Assembly: GCA_019243895.1 (NCBI GenBank)
Contig: JAFATP010000215.1
Span: 1 to 13,188 of the forward strand
From: Alphaproteobacteria bacterium
GTDB taxonomy: Bacteria; Pseudomonadota; Alphaproteobacteria; Rickettsiales; SXRF01
Length of the DNA: 13,188 bases
Direction of reading: 5' to 3'
The position numbers and the translations under genes are program-made. A model generated the notes under the pieces. The model was not told where the DNA came from. It saw only the letters and a program-made list of their open reading frames with translations, and made no database searches. Shown piece after piece: positions 1 to 6,841 of the stretch; the stretch's first letter is position 1, and every line of letters begins with the position of its first letter.

Positions 1-45
1 GGTGTCGGCCACCGAGGTGCCGCCGAATTTCTGCACAATAATCAT
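1..45 (-). CDS. lysC: Aspartate kinase, N-terminal 15 codons only (cut by window edge)
   Basis: Read on the minus strand from the ATG at 45, the 15 visible codons give MIIVQKFGGTSVADT. This is the characteristic start of aspartate kinase, with the KFGGTS nucleotide-binding motif of the amino-acid kinase fold. The enzyme phosphorylates aspartate in the first step of the lysine, threonine, methionine and diaminopimelate pathway. The gene continues past the left edge, so nothing can be said about its regulatory ACT domains. It starts 9 bases after the rimI stop codon on the same strand, with only a weak AGG about 8 to 10 bases upstream, so it is probably co-transcribed with rimI and the TPR gene. 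The motif is distinctive despite the short length. Other amino-acid kinases (homoserine-dehydrogenase fusions, for example) share it, but a plain lysC is the most likely reading. Confidence 0.85.
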   Translation of the reverse strand, partial: MIIVQKFGGTSVADT

Positions 46-54
46 AACGGCTGC

Positions 55-501
55 CTACACCGCAACGCAGCGCCCGTCAACTGCGCGGCGCAAGACCATC
101 GCATCGGTTTTTCCGCCGTAATAGCGCGCGCGGCGGCTCACGGCGGCAAAACCCGCCCTGGCGTAAAGCGCAAGGGCGGGGGCATTGTTTTCCGCCACTT
201 CCAGGAACATCGTTGCCGCGCCGCGCCTGCCCGCCTCGCCTATGGCGGCTTCCACCAGCGCCATTCCCACCCCTTCGCTGCGGCAGGCGGGAATCACCGC
301 CAGGGTGAGGATTTCCGCCTCATCCGCCGCCGCCCGCAGCAGCACAAACCCGCCCAATGCCTCGCCGACCAGTTTTCCTAACGCCACGCAACCCGGCGAG
401 GCCAGCAGCCGCGCGAATTCCTCAGCGCTCCAAGGGCTTTGCATGGAAGACGCGTGAACTTCTGCCAACGCGGCGGCATCCGCGGCGTTCAAAATGATCA
501 T
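55..501 (-). CDS. rimI: Ribosomal-protein/N-terminal acetyltransferase RimI-like (GNAT family)
   Basis: A 148-residue GNAT-family protein, the usual RimI length. RimI acetylates the N-terminal alanine of ribosomal protein S18 using acetyl-CoA in the cytoplasm. The acetyl-CoA pyrophosphate loop RSEGVG is at residues 74-79 (R-x-x-G-x-G). The segment EVAENNAPALALYARAGF at 101-118 holds E101 and Y113, with the same 12-residue spacing as the catalytic Glu and Tyr known in enterobacterial RimI. The C-terminal RARYYGG then DAMVL pattern (125-137) is also typical. The start ATG lies in a 4-base ATGA overlap with the stop of the TPR gene, and no Shine-Dalgarno sequence precedes it because the upstream bases are proline codons, so translation probably depends on coupling. 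Seen: motifs and overlap. Inferred: S18 as substrate; another GNAT substrate is possible. Confidence 0.85.
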   Translation of the reverse strand: MIILNAADAAALAEVHASSMQSPWSAEEFARLLASPGCVALGKLVGEALGGFVLLRAAADEAEILTLAVIPACRSEGVGMALVEAAIGEAGRRGAATMFLEVAENNAPALALYARAGFAAVSRRARYYGGKTDAMVLRRAVDGRCVAV

Positions 502-911
502 TTTGGGGGTGGCGGCGGCGGAGGCGCCGCTGCGTTGCGTTCTGCCTCGCGTATTACCTGAATCGCCTCCGTCAGCCGGGGATCCTTGGAATTGAGCCGC
601 CCCGCTTTATTCACCGCCGCGCGCGCCTTTTTCCATTTCTGCATGGCCGCCTCGCTTAGCGCCAGCCCCAGCCATGCCTCGAAATTATCCGGCGCCCACC
701 AGGCGACGAAGCGATAGCGGAACGCGGCATCGGCGTATTGGCCCTGGGCGAAATGCTCCTGCGCCAGCTCCATGTTGGTGCCGACCACGTCGTGGAGTTT
801 TTGCACCCACACCTTGAACGGCTCGCGGTAGGGCTGTATGAATCGCTGAATTAACTGCTGCACCTGCGGTTTCATTCTTTGCCCTATACCGTATTTTAAA
901 TCCTTCGTCAT
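498..911 (-). CDS. Small TPR-like protein with a polyproline tail, function unknown
   Basis: The 137-residue protein has about two helix-turn-helix units that look like tetratricopeptide repeats (roughly 47-75 and 77-110, with the pattern A-x-x-x-F-x-x-G-x-Y-x-x-A). It ends in seven consecutive prolines and a lysine. It has no signal peptide or membrane segment, so it is probably a cytoplasmic protein-binding adaptor; no partner is evident. The start is uncertain. The ATG at 911 leaves only 5 bases before the divergent ubiG start and has no good ribosome binding site. The in-frame ATG at 875 (residue 13) has AGGG six bases upstream and would leave a 41-base gap for promoters, so a 125-residue protein may be the true product. 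The stop overlaps the rimI start. The helical-repeat reading is by eye and is not a confirmed family match. Confidence 0.7.
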   Translation of the reverse strand: MTKDLKYGIGQRMKPQVQQLIQRFIQPYREPFKVWVQKLHDVVGTNMELAQEHFAQGQYADAAFRYRFVAWWAPDNFEAWLGLALSEAAMQKWKKARAAVNKAGRLNSKDPRLTEAIQVIREAERNAAAPPPPPPPK

Positions 912-916
912 CCGCT

Positions 917-1618
917 ATGAGCACGGTCGATCCTGAAGAAATCCGACGCTTCTCCGCCATGGCGCATGCCTGGTGGGACCCGCACGGCGCGTTCAAGCCG
1001 CTGCACGATATCAATCCCGTGCGCATCGGCTATATTCTCGCCCATGCCGCTCCCGCCGGGCGTGACGTGCTGGATATCGGCTGCGGCGGCGGGCTGGTGG
1101 CGGAGCCGATGGCTCGGCTCGGCGCCCACGTGACCGCCATTGACGCCGCCGAAAAAAATATCGCGGCGGCCAGACTCCATGCCGAACAGTCGGGCCTGAA
1201 CATCGATTACCGCTGCATGACGGCCGAAGCGCTGGCGGCAGGCGGCGCGCGGTTTGACCTCGTGCTGGCGCTGGAGATCGTGGAGCATGTGGCGGATGTG
1301 GACGGTTTCGTGGCCGCCTGCCTGACGCTGCTGCGGCCCGGCGGCACCTGCGTTTTCTCCACGCTGAACCGCACCGCCAAATCCTTCGCGCTCGCCGTCG
1401 TGGGAGCGGAATACCTGTTGCGCTGGCTGCCGCGCGGCACGCATCACTGGAAAAAATTCCTGCGGCCCTCCGAGCTTGCGGCGGCGGCGCGCCGCCACGG
1501 CGGCGAGGTGAAGGAAATGACGGGCATGAGGCTTAATCTACTCACCGGGCGCTGGGAGCTTGACGCGGAGGACCTTTCGGTGAATTACCTGATGGTGGTG
1601 AGAAAGCCGGGTTCCTGA
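917..1618 (+). CDS. ubiG: Ubiquinone biosynthesis O-methyltransferase UbiG
   Basis: A 233-residue class I SAM-dependent methyltransferase. UbiG carries out both O-methylations in ubiquinone synthesis, on the early polyprenyl-catechol and the late demethylubiquinone, at the inner face of the cytoplasmic membrane. The N-terminus has the family signature of a Trp-Trp pair (19-20) followed by FKPLHDINPVRIGYI (26-40). SAM motif I is VLDIGCGGG at 51-59, an acidic residue at D76 fits ribose binding, and the post-I region ALEIVEHV (118-125) and LRPGG (139-143) follow as expected. The start is fixed by similarity to known UbiG N-termini, although no Shine-Dalgarno sequence is visible before it. Placement beside lysC and rimI on the opposite strand fits an arrangement I recall from alphaproteobacteria. 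Its stop lies three bases from the stop of the convergent nitrilase gene. Confidence 0.95.
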   Translation: MSTVDPEEIRRFSAMAHAWWDPHGAFKPLHDINPVRIGYILAHAAPAGRDVLDIGCGGGLVAEPMARLGAHVTAIDAAEKNIAAARLHAEQSGLNIDYRCMTAEALAAGGARFDLVLALEIVEHVADVDGFVAACLTLLRPGGTCVFSTLNRTAKSFALAVVGAEYLLRWLPRGTHHWKKFLRPSELAAAARRHGGEVKEMTGMRLNLLTGRWELDAEDLSVNYLMVVRKPGS

Positions 1619-1621
1619 AGC

Positions 1622-2446
1622 TCACATTTTATAGGTCATATTGTCGCCATGCTTCAGGCTGGGGATTTGCCCGCGCGCACGCTCCACTTCCGATAGATCC
1701 AGCTCCGCCGCGATGACGCCGGGTTCGCTTTCGCTTCCTTCCGCCAGCACCTCTCCCCATGGATTGACGATCAGCGAATGCCCGAAGGTGCGGCGACCGC
1801 CGGGATGCATGCCCGCCTGGGCCGGAGCGATCACGAAACAGCCGTTTTCAATGGCCCGGGCGCGCAGCAGCACATGCCAGTGAGCGCTGCCGGTGGCATG
1901 GGTGAAGGCGGAAGGCACGGCCAGAATGGCGGCGCCCGCTTTGGCCAGCGTGCGATACAAGGCGGGAAAGCGCACATCATAGCAGATGGTCATGCCCAGC
2001 CCGCCGAACGGCGTGACGGCAAGCGTCGGCTTTTCTCCCCGGGTGAATTTGGCCGACTCCGCATATCGCTCGCCGGAGGACAGCGTCACGTCGAACAAGT
2101 GCAGCTTGTCATAGCGGGCCGCCACCTCCCCTTGCGGGTTGAACAGCAGCGAGCGGTTAACCGGAAGCGATGCATCGGGCGTGGGCAGGACGGCTGCCGA
2201 CCCCACCAGCAGCCATATGTCAAATGCCTGCGCCCATCGGCTTGCCGCCTTTACTCCTTCATGATCCTCTTCCGACGGATACGGCCCGCGCTCCCCCGGC
2301 GCTTCCATGCGGAAGGTGTTTTCCGGCAGCGCCACCAGCGTAGCGTTGGTTTGCGCCGCCCGTTCCACCAGCGGCTTCAGCGCCGCAATATTGGCCGCCA
2401 CATCGCTTCCGCTATTGCTTTGAATACATGCTACTTTCAACGGCAC
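1622..2446 (-). CDS. Nitrilase-superfamily carbon-nitrogen hydrolase (Nit/deaminated-glutathione amidase type)
   Basis: A 274-residue member of the nitrilase superfamily, a single-domain size. The catalytic triad is visible: E42 in ALPENTF, K114 in KLHLFD and C155 in TICYDVRFP; E126 in GERYAES is the usual supporting glutamate. YDKLHLFD together with CYDVRFP is characteristic of the Nit1/Nit2 branch, whose members hydrolyse amides such as deaminated glutathione or omega-amidase substrates in the cytoplasm. The exact substrate cannot be read from sequence. The start codon is GTG at 2446, chosen because GGAG sits five bases upstream and the nearby ATG at 2457 is out of frame. In many alphaproteobacteria as I recall them, this gene sits near ubiG with a glutaredoxin gene and a DUF1178 gene; here it lies next to ubiG in opposite orientation and those partners are absent. 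Confidence 0.9.
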   Translation of the reverse strand: MPLKVACIQSNSGSDVAANIAALKPLVERAAQTNATLVALPENTFRMEAPGERGPYPSEEDHEGVKAASRWAQAFDIWLLVGSAAVLPTPDASLPVNRSLLFNPQGEVAARYDKLHLFDVTLSSGERYAESAKFTRGEKPTLAVTPFGGLGMTICYDVRFPALYRTLAKAGAAILAVPSAFTHATGSAHWHVLLRARAIENGCFVIAPAQAGMHPGGRRTFGHSLIVNPWGEVLAEGSESEPGVIAAELDLSEVERARGQIPSLKHGDNMTYKM

Positions 2447-2491
2447 CTCTGCTCCATCTCACGGACTCATAGCAAAGTTATTAAAAAACAG

Positions 2492-2497
2492 TATAAT
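2492..2497 (+). promoter_or_regulatory. Candidate -10 element for the L,D-transpeptidase gene
   Basis: A perfect TATAAT lies in the AT-rich 119-base gap between the divergent nitrilase and L,D-transpeptidase genes, giving a leader of about 60 bases. No good TTGACA-like -35 is seen 16-18 bases upstream. The overlapping opposite-strand hexamer TATACT (2490-2495) could serve the nitrilase gene, so the two promoters may share this spot. Confidence 0.4.
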
Positions 2498-2565
2498 GTG
2501 CGTGGCGATGAAAATACATGGAATTTATCTAAAACACCCCCAAAAGCTAATCGCCGGTTAAGCGC

Positions 2566-3870
2566 ATGTCCATCATACTCTCTCTTATGAAATATCGTTT
2601 GCGTCCTTTCCTGCTGGCACTGATTGCAGCGAGTGCCGCAATAGGGTTCGGCACCTCCTATGTGATCGCCCAAGGCAATAGCGAGCCCAGCTCGGAGCCG
2701 ACGATGGATAAACCCGCGTCCGTGTCGCATTCGCATGTGCTGGCCTCCGCCGAGGCCAAGCTTGCCGCCGCGATTGCGCGTTATCAGGTAATCGCCGCCT
2801 CGGGCGGCTGGCCGCACGTGCCGCCTGGTCCTTCCATTAAGCCCGGCTATCATGACAATCGCGTTCCTCTAATACGCGTCGCCTTGCACACGATGGGCGA
2901 TTACACCGGCGAGCTCAGCGATTCAACCCTGTATGACGCAGATGTGCAACAGGCCGTGGCGCGGTTTCAGGAACGTCACGGACAGGAGCCGGATGGCGCG
3001 CTGGGTAAGCGCACGCTGGAACAGATGAATGTGCCGGTAGAACTTCGCATTGCGCAGATGCAGGCGTCGCTGGAGCAGATGCAGGCCATGGCGGAGCCGC
3101 AGGACGAGCGTTATGTGCTGGTGAATGTTGCGGGCTATTATCTTGAGGCGGTGCAAGACGGTACCCCGGTGCTGATCTCGCGCGTCATCGTGGGCGACCG
3201 CAAAAACCCCACGCCGCTTTTCACCAACGCCATCACCGATGTGCAGTTCAACCCTTCGTGGCATGTGCCCAAGCGCATCGCCGCCGAGGAGATCGCCGCC
3301 AAAATGCGCCGCGACCCGGATTATCTGGTGCGGGCCGGCTTCACCGTCACCGACTCCAGCGGCGGCAGCGTCGATCCCAGCACGATCGACTGGTCGCAGG
3401 TGAGCAAGAAACATTTCCCTTACCGCATCCGGCAGCGGCCCGGCGAGGAAAATGCGCTGGGCAAGATCAAGTTCAATATTCCCGACGATTATGACGTGTA
3501 TCTGCACAGCACCTCCACGCCCAAGCTGTTCGCCAAGGCCGACCGCGCCTTAAGCCACGGCTGCGTGCGCGTGCAGCAGGCCCGCGCGCTCGCGTATTTC
3601 CTGATGCAGGGCATGGCGGGGTGGGATCGGACGCGCATTGACCAGGCCTATGACGGCAGCGCTTCGCGCGTGGTGCGGCTGGAAAACCCCGTGCCGGTCT
3701 ATCTCGTGTATTGGCCGAGCTGGGTGGATGACGCAAACACGGTGCATTTCCATCCGGACATTTACGACCGCATGAAGAGCCGCAGCGCCGAGTTGCAGGA
3801 TCAACAAGTGGCGCCAGGAACCTCGCTGACGGCGGTGCGATATCTGGATGCAAGCTTACGAAGGAATTAG
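2566..3870 (+). CDS. Exported L,D-transpeptidase, YcbB/LdtD type
   Basis: A 434-residue cell-wall enzyme. L,D-transpeptidases use a cysteine to form meso-DAP to meso-DAP (3-3) cross-links in peptidoglycan, a beta-lactam-tolerant alternative to penicillin-binding proteins. A basic then hydrophobic N-terminus (residues 9-35) acts as signal peptide or membrane anchor. A peptidoglycan-binding-like domain covers about 100-155 (VARFQERHG, then DGALGKRTLEQMN). The YkuD catalytic domain follows at roughly 180-385, with H314 in YLHST and the catalytic SHGCVRV at 330-336 (H331, C333, R335). The long insertion between the start of the YkuD fold and the cysteine fits the YcbB subgroup. The start could be residue 8 (ATG at 2587); neither start has a strong ribosome binding site. 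It converges on a MepK-like gene 14 bases away; in E. coli ycbB and ycbK are also neighbours. Confidence 0.93.
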   Translation: MSIILSLMKYRLRPFLLALIAASAAIGFGTSYVIAQGNSEPSSEPTMDKPASVSHSHVLASAEAKLAAAIARYQVIAASGGWPHVPPGPSIKPGYHDNRVPLIRVALHTMGDYTGELSDSTLYDADVQQAVARFQERHGQEPDGALGKRTLEQMNVPVELRIAQMQASLEQMQAMAEPQDERYVLVNVAGYYLEAVQDGTPVLISRVIVGDRKNPTPLFTNAITDVQFNPSWHVPKRIAAEEIAAKMRRDPDYLVRAGFTVTDSSGGSVDPSTIDWSQVSKKHFPYRIRQRPGEENALGKIKFNIPDDYDVYLHSTSTPKLFAKADRALSHGCVRVQQARALAYFLMQGMAGWDRTRIDQAYDGSASRVVRLENPVPVYLVYWPSWVDDANTVHFHPDIYDRMKSRSAELQDQQVAPGTSLTAVRYLDASLRRN

Positions 3871-3884
3871 ATTAATAAGGGCTC

Positions 3885-4451
3885 TTAAGCGCCCCAGCGG
3901 CGAATGCGCCCGGTATCCACATGCACGAAATCCGATTTCGGGTAATAGCCCACCCCCCCTGCGCTCAATGCCAGCGCGGCGCGATGCAGATCGGACAGCG
4001 CATGGCCGGGCAGGCGGATGTCGATGGCTTTCCCTTCCAGATGCAGACTGTGCGTGGCCACCCCTTCCGAGCGGGCGTGAAGCATGGCGTTGGTGGCGGG
4101 GGAGCGATACCCGGAGATGACTTGGAAAGGCGCAGTGGATTCCATGCGCCGCTGCAACAGCACCAGCGTATCCATTAAGCGCAGATCGATCGGCTTGACC
4201 GCGTTGTTGCGGTAATCACGCAGGATATGATTGATTTCGGCCAGCGCGCCGGGGATATAACTGCCATTGGCCCAATAAGTGATCTTAAGGCGCTCGCCGG
4301 TGTGGAGATTCTCGAAGGCCAGCATGCGCGGCGGGCCGGAAAGCGAGGCATGGGCCATTTTCGGCAGCGCCGCGAAGGCGGCCACCGCCGCCATGCCGGT
4401 CAGAAGCTGCCGGCGGGAGAGTGTGTGCTGTGTCTTTGCCTTAGAATCCAT
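3885..4451 (-). CDS. Tat-exported DUF882/YcbK (MepK-like) peptidoglycan endopeptidase
   Basis: A 188-residue M15-type metallopeptidase-like protein. The N-terminus holds a twin-arginine signal (SRRQLLTG at 12-19, then a hydrophobic run ending at AHA, 33-35), so it would be exported folded to the periplasm. The zinc-site pattern is visible: SGYRSP at 113-118, H137 and D144 in HLEGKAID (H-x6-D), and H177 in FVHVDTG, closing with RRWGA. E. coli MepK of this family cuts murein cross-links including 3-3 links. The adjacent convergent L,D-transpeptidase makes such links, so the pair plausibly balance each other. The gene lies 33 bases downstream of aspS on the same strand and probably shares its transcript; GGGGA four bases before the ATG is its ribosome binding site. 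Export route and fold are seen; exact bond specificity is inferred. Confidence 0.9.
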   Translation of the reverse strand: MDSKAKTQHTLSRRQLLTGMAAVAAFAALPKMAHASLSGPPRMLAFENLHTGERLKITYWANGSYIPGALAEINHILRDYRNNAVKPIDLRLMDTLVLLQRRMESTAPFQVISGYRSPATNAMLHARSEGVATHSLHLEGKAIDIRLPGHALSDLHRAALALSAGGVGYYPKSDFVHVDTGRIRRWGA

Positions 4452-4461
4452 GTATCCCCAT

Positions 4462-4478
4462 CGGCGGATTGACCGCCG
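4462..4478 (-). other. Short GC-rich hairpin between aspS and the MepK-like gene
   Basis: CGGCGG and CCGCCG form a perfect 6-bp stem around a 5-base loop in the 33-base gap. No T-run follows on either strand, so it is not a classical terminator. On the minus-strand mRNA it ends just before the GGGG ribosome binding site of the downstream gene and could influence translation or mRNA stability. Confidence 0.4.
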
Positions 4479-4484
4479 CCATTA

Positions 4485-6305
4485 TTATGGTTTTATGCCG
4501 CTTTCGGCAAGCAATTGTTTCGCTTTCGGCGAAAGCTGGATGTGCAATTCCCTCAGCTGGCGCTCTTCCACAGCGGCGGGTGCGCCCATCAGCAGGTCCT
4601 CCGCTTTCTGATTCATCGGAAAAGCAATCACTTCGCGGATATTCGGCTCATCGGCCAATAGCATAACGATGCGATCCACCCCCGGCGCCAGCCCGCCGTG
4701 GGGCGGCGCGCCATAGTGAAACGCACGAATCATGCCACCGAAGCGCGCATCCACCACCTCTTTTCCATAACCGGCGATTTCAAACGCCTTATACATGATC
4801 TCCGGCTTATGGTTGCGGATGGCCCCGGAGGAAAGCTCCACGCCGTTGCACACGATATCATACTGATACGCCAGGATGGAAAGCGGGTCTTGGCTTTCCA
4901 GCGCCTGCATGCCGCCTTGCGGCATGGAAAACGGGTTATGGCTGAACTCGATGCGCTTTTCTTCCTCGTTATATTCAAAATACGGGAAGTCCACCACCCA
5001 CAGGAATTTGAATACGCCTTTTTCCAGCAGATCCAGCGCCTGCCCCAAATGAGTGCGCACCGCGCCCGCCAGCTTCGCCGCCGCCAGTTCCGGGCCGGAG
5101 GAAAAGAACACGCTGTCTCCGGGCCCTAATCCGCATGTTTTCATCAATTGCATTAACTTTTCCGGCGTCAGGAACTTGGCGATGGGGCCTTTGGCCTCGC
5201 CGGACGCATCGAAGATGATATACGCAAGCCCCGAAGCGCCCAGGCTTTTGGCGAATTCGATCATGCCGTCGAAAAAGCTGCGCGGACGGTCGGCAGTGCC
5301 GGGAGCCGGAACGGCGCGCACCACTCCGCCCGCCTCCACGTTCTTGCGGAAAATGCCGAACTCGGCGTCGCGAAAAACATCGCTGACATCGGCCACGCGC
5401 AAGGGGTTGCGCAAATCGGGCTTGTCGCTGCCGAATTCCAGCATCGCCTGCTTATACGTCATGCGCGGAAAAGGCTGCGGCGTCACGCTTTTGCGCGTGC
5501 CGCTAAAATCCGCGAATTCCTCGAACACGCCGTGCAGCACGGGCTCAATGGCGGCGAACACCTCTTCCTGGGTGACGAAGCTCATCTCTATATCGAGCTG
5601 ATAGAATTCGCCGGGGCTGCGGTCGGCGCGGGCGTCCTCGTCGCGGAAGCACGGCGCGATCTGGAAATAACGGTCGAACCCGGAAACCATCAGCAGCTGC
5701 TTGAATTGCTGCGGCGCCTGGGGCAGCGCGTAAAACTTACCGGGATGAATGCGCGACGGCACCAGGTAGTCGCGCGCGCCTTCCGGCGAGCTGGCGGTGA
5801 GAATCGGCGTTTGAAACTCGGCGAAGCCCTGGGCAATCATGCGCCGGCGCAGGGAGGCGATCACATGCGAGCGCAGCATGATGTTGCGGTGGAGCTTTTC
5901 GCGCCGCAGATCCAGGAAGCGATAGGTCAGGCGCGTTTCCTCCGGCTGCTCGCGCTCCTGCTTCACTTCGAGCGGCAGCGGATCGGCGGCGGATTCCACC
6001 TGCGCGGCCTGCACCGCCACCTCGATGGCGCCGGTGGGAAGATGCGGGTTGACGGTTTCCGCGCTACGCCGGGTTACCTTCCCCGTCACGGTGATCACAC
6101 TTTCCAGCCTCACCCCGTCCAGCAAGGCGAAATGCGGATTATCGGTGGTGGCCACCAGCTGCGTAATGCCGTAGTGATCGCGCAGATCGATGAACAGCAG
6201 CATGCCGTGATCGCGGCGGCTGTGCACCCAGCCGGAGAGACGGACTTGTTTTCCGGCATCCGCCTCGGTAAGTGCGCCGCAACTATGCGTGCGAAACGGA
6301 TGCAT
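4485..6305 (-). CDS. aspS: Aspartyl-tRNA synthetase, bacterial type, possibly non-discriminating
   Basis: A 606-residue class IIb synthetase that charges tRNA-Asp in the cytoplasm. The N-terminal OB-fold anticodon-binding domain covers about 1-110 ([10 protein letters not shown] at 25-34). Class II motif 2 is [10 protein letters not shown] at 220-229 followed by [14 protein letters not shown], one residue longer than the E. coli form and typical of alphaproteobacteria as I recall. The GAD insertion domain specific to bacterial AspRS lies about 300-420, and motif 3 is GLAPGVDR at 538-545. H33 matches the histidine reported at the equivalent position in non-discriminating AspRS, which also forms Asp-tRNA-Asn for GatCAB amidation; the second marker position is not clear here. 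AAAGGTG just upstream gives a good ribosome binding site. The MepK-like gene follows on the same strand. Confidence 0.97.
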   Translation of the reverse strand: MHPFRTHSCGALTEADAGKQVRLSGWVHSRRDHGMLLFIDLRDHYGITQLVATTDNPHFALLDGVRLESVITVTGKVTRRSAETVNPHLPTGAIEVAVQAAQVESAADPLPLEVKQEREQPEETRLTYRFLDLRREKLHRNIMLRSHVIASLRRRMIAQGFAEFQTPILTASSPEGARDYLVPSRIHPGKFYALPQAPQQFKQLLMVSGFDRYFQIAPCFRDEDARADRSPGEFYQLDIEMSFVTQEEVFAAIEPVLHGVFEEFADFSGTRKSVTPQPFPRMTYKQAMLEFGSDKPDLRNPLRVADVSDVFRDAEFGIFRKNVEAGGVVRAVPAPGTADRPRSFFDGMIEFAKSLGASGLAYIIFDASGEAKGPIAKFLTPEKLMQLMKTCGLGPGDSVFFSSGPELAAAKLAGAVRTHLGQALDLLEKGVFKFLWVVDFPYFEYNEEEKRIEFSHNPFSMPQGGMQALESQDPLSILAYQYDIVCNGVELSSGAIRNHKPEIMYKAFEIAGYGKEVVDARFGGMIRAFHYGAPPHGGLAPGVDRIVMLLADEPNIREVIAFPMNQKAEDLLMGAPAAVEERQLRELHIQLSPKAKQLLAESGIKP

Positions 6306-6377
6306 CAGCGGACACCTTTCGAATGGAAAATTAATGCCATCTATCTAAAATAATTTAAGTTTTATCGGCCAGGAGAG

Positions 6378-6406
6378 TAGACAACCCCCGCGCCGCGCAC
6401 TATGTC
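6378..6406 (+). promoter_or_regulatory. Candidate sigma70-type promoter for the DUF167 gene
   Basis: TAGACA (6378-6383, five of six matches to TTGACA) is followed after exactly 17 bases by TATGTC (6401-6406, a weak -10). Transcription would begin near 6413, between the aspS start and the DUF167 gene. If correct, it favours translation from the ATG at 6467 over the upstream GTG at 6422. Confidence 0.3.
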
Positions 6407-6466
6407 CTATAAGGATTATGAGTGCAAATGCAAGCGTGGGTTTTGAATAAGATAGGTGGATATGCC

Positions 6467-6745
6467 ATGACAATACCTTACATTCTTCCTGTACACGTGA
6501 TTCCCAAATCCCCCCGCAACCAGGTGATTGGGTGGGAGAAGGACGCCGCGGGCGACCGGTGGCTGAAAGTGCGCGTCGCGGCGCCACCGGATGAAGGGCA
6601 GGCCAACAAAGAGCTGATCAAATTCATTTCCAAGTCGCTCGGCTTGCCTCAACGCAGCATCAGTCTTACCAGCGGCGAAGCCTCTCGCTATAAGCGCTTG
6701 AAGATAGAAGGAGAAATTGATCTGGCGGCGCTGGGTCTTCTGTAG
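6467..6745 (+). CDS. DUF167 (YggU) family protein
   Basis: A 92-residue protein of the widespread DUF167/YggU family, whose function is unknown. The conserved landmarks are present: VIPKSPRNQV, then KVRVAAPPDEGQANKELI, and SGEASRYKRLKI near the end. The family folds as a small alpha/beta domain and no signal or membrane segment is visible, so it is expected in the cytoplasm. I chose the ATG at 6467 because AGGTGG lies seven bases upstream and the resulting length fits the family. An in-frame GTG at 6422 would add 15 residues and also has a purine-rich stretch (AAGGA) before it, so the longer form cannot be excluded. It is the first gene of a same-strand run with an unrecognised gene and rnd. 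Confidence 0.88.
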   Translation: MTIPYILPVHVIPKSPRNQVIGWEKDAAGDRWLKVRVAAPPDEGQANKELIKFISKSLGLPQRSISLTSGEASRYKRLKIEGEIDLAALGLL

Positions 6746-6841
6746 CTGTCATTAAACTGTCACTTTTCCTTTGGCGTGGGTCTGATAGACTTGAGGCATT
6801 CGTTTCTCCCACGCGCTTTTCTCAAGGATATTCACAACGCT

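Noticed and set aside
1778..2590. Plus-strand frame (270 residues) opposite the nitrilase gene
   Set aside because: Overlaps a nitrilase with an intact catalytic triad and runs into the next gene; composition is antisense-like.
5532..6353. Plus-strand frame (273 residues) opposite aspS
   Set aside because: Shadow of aspS: composition is typical of an antisense GC-rich frame and no start signal is seen.
6776..6841. GTG at 6776 as start of the unrecognised protein
   Set aside because: No ribosome binding site; a weak extended -10 like element (TGATAGACT) lies downstream of it, which would put it outside the transcript.
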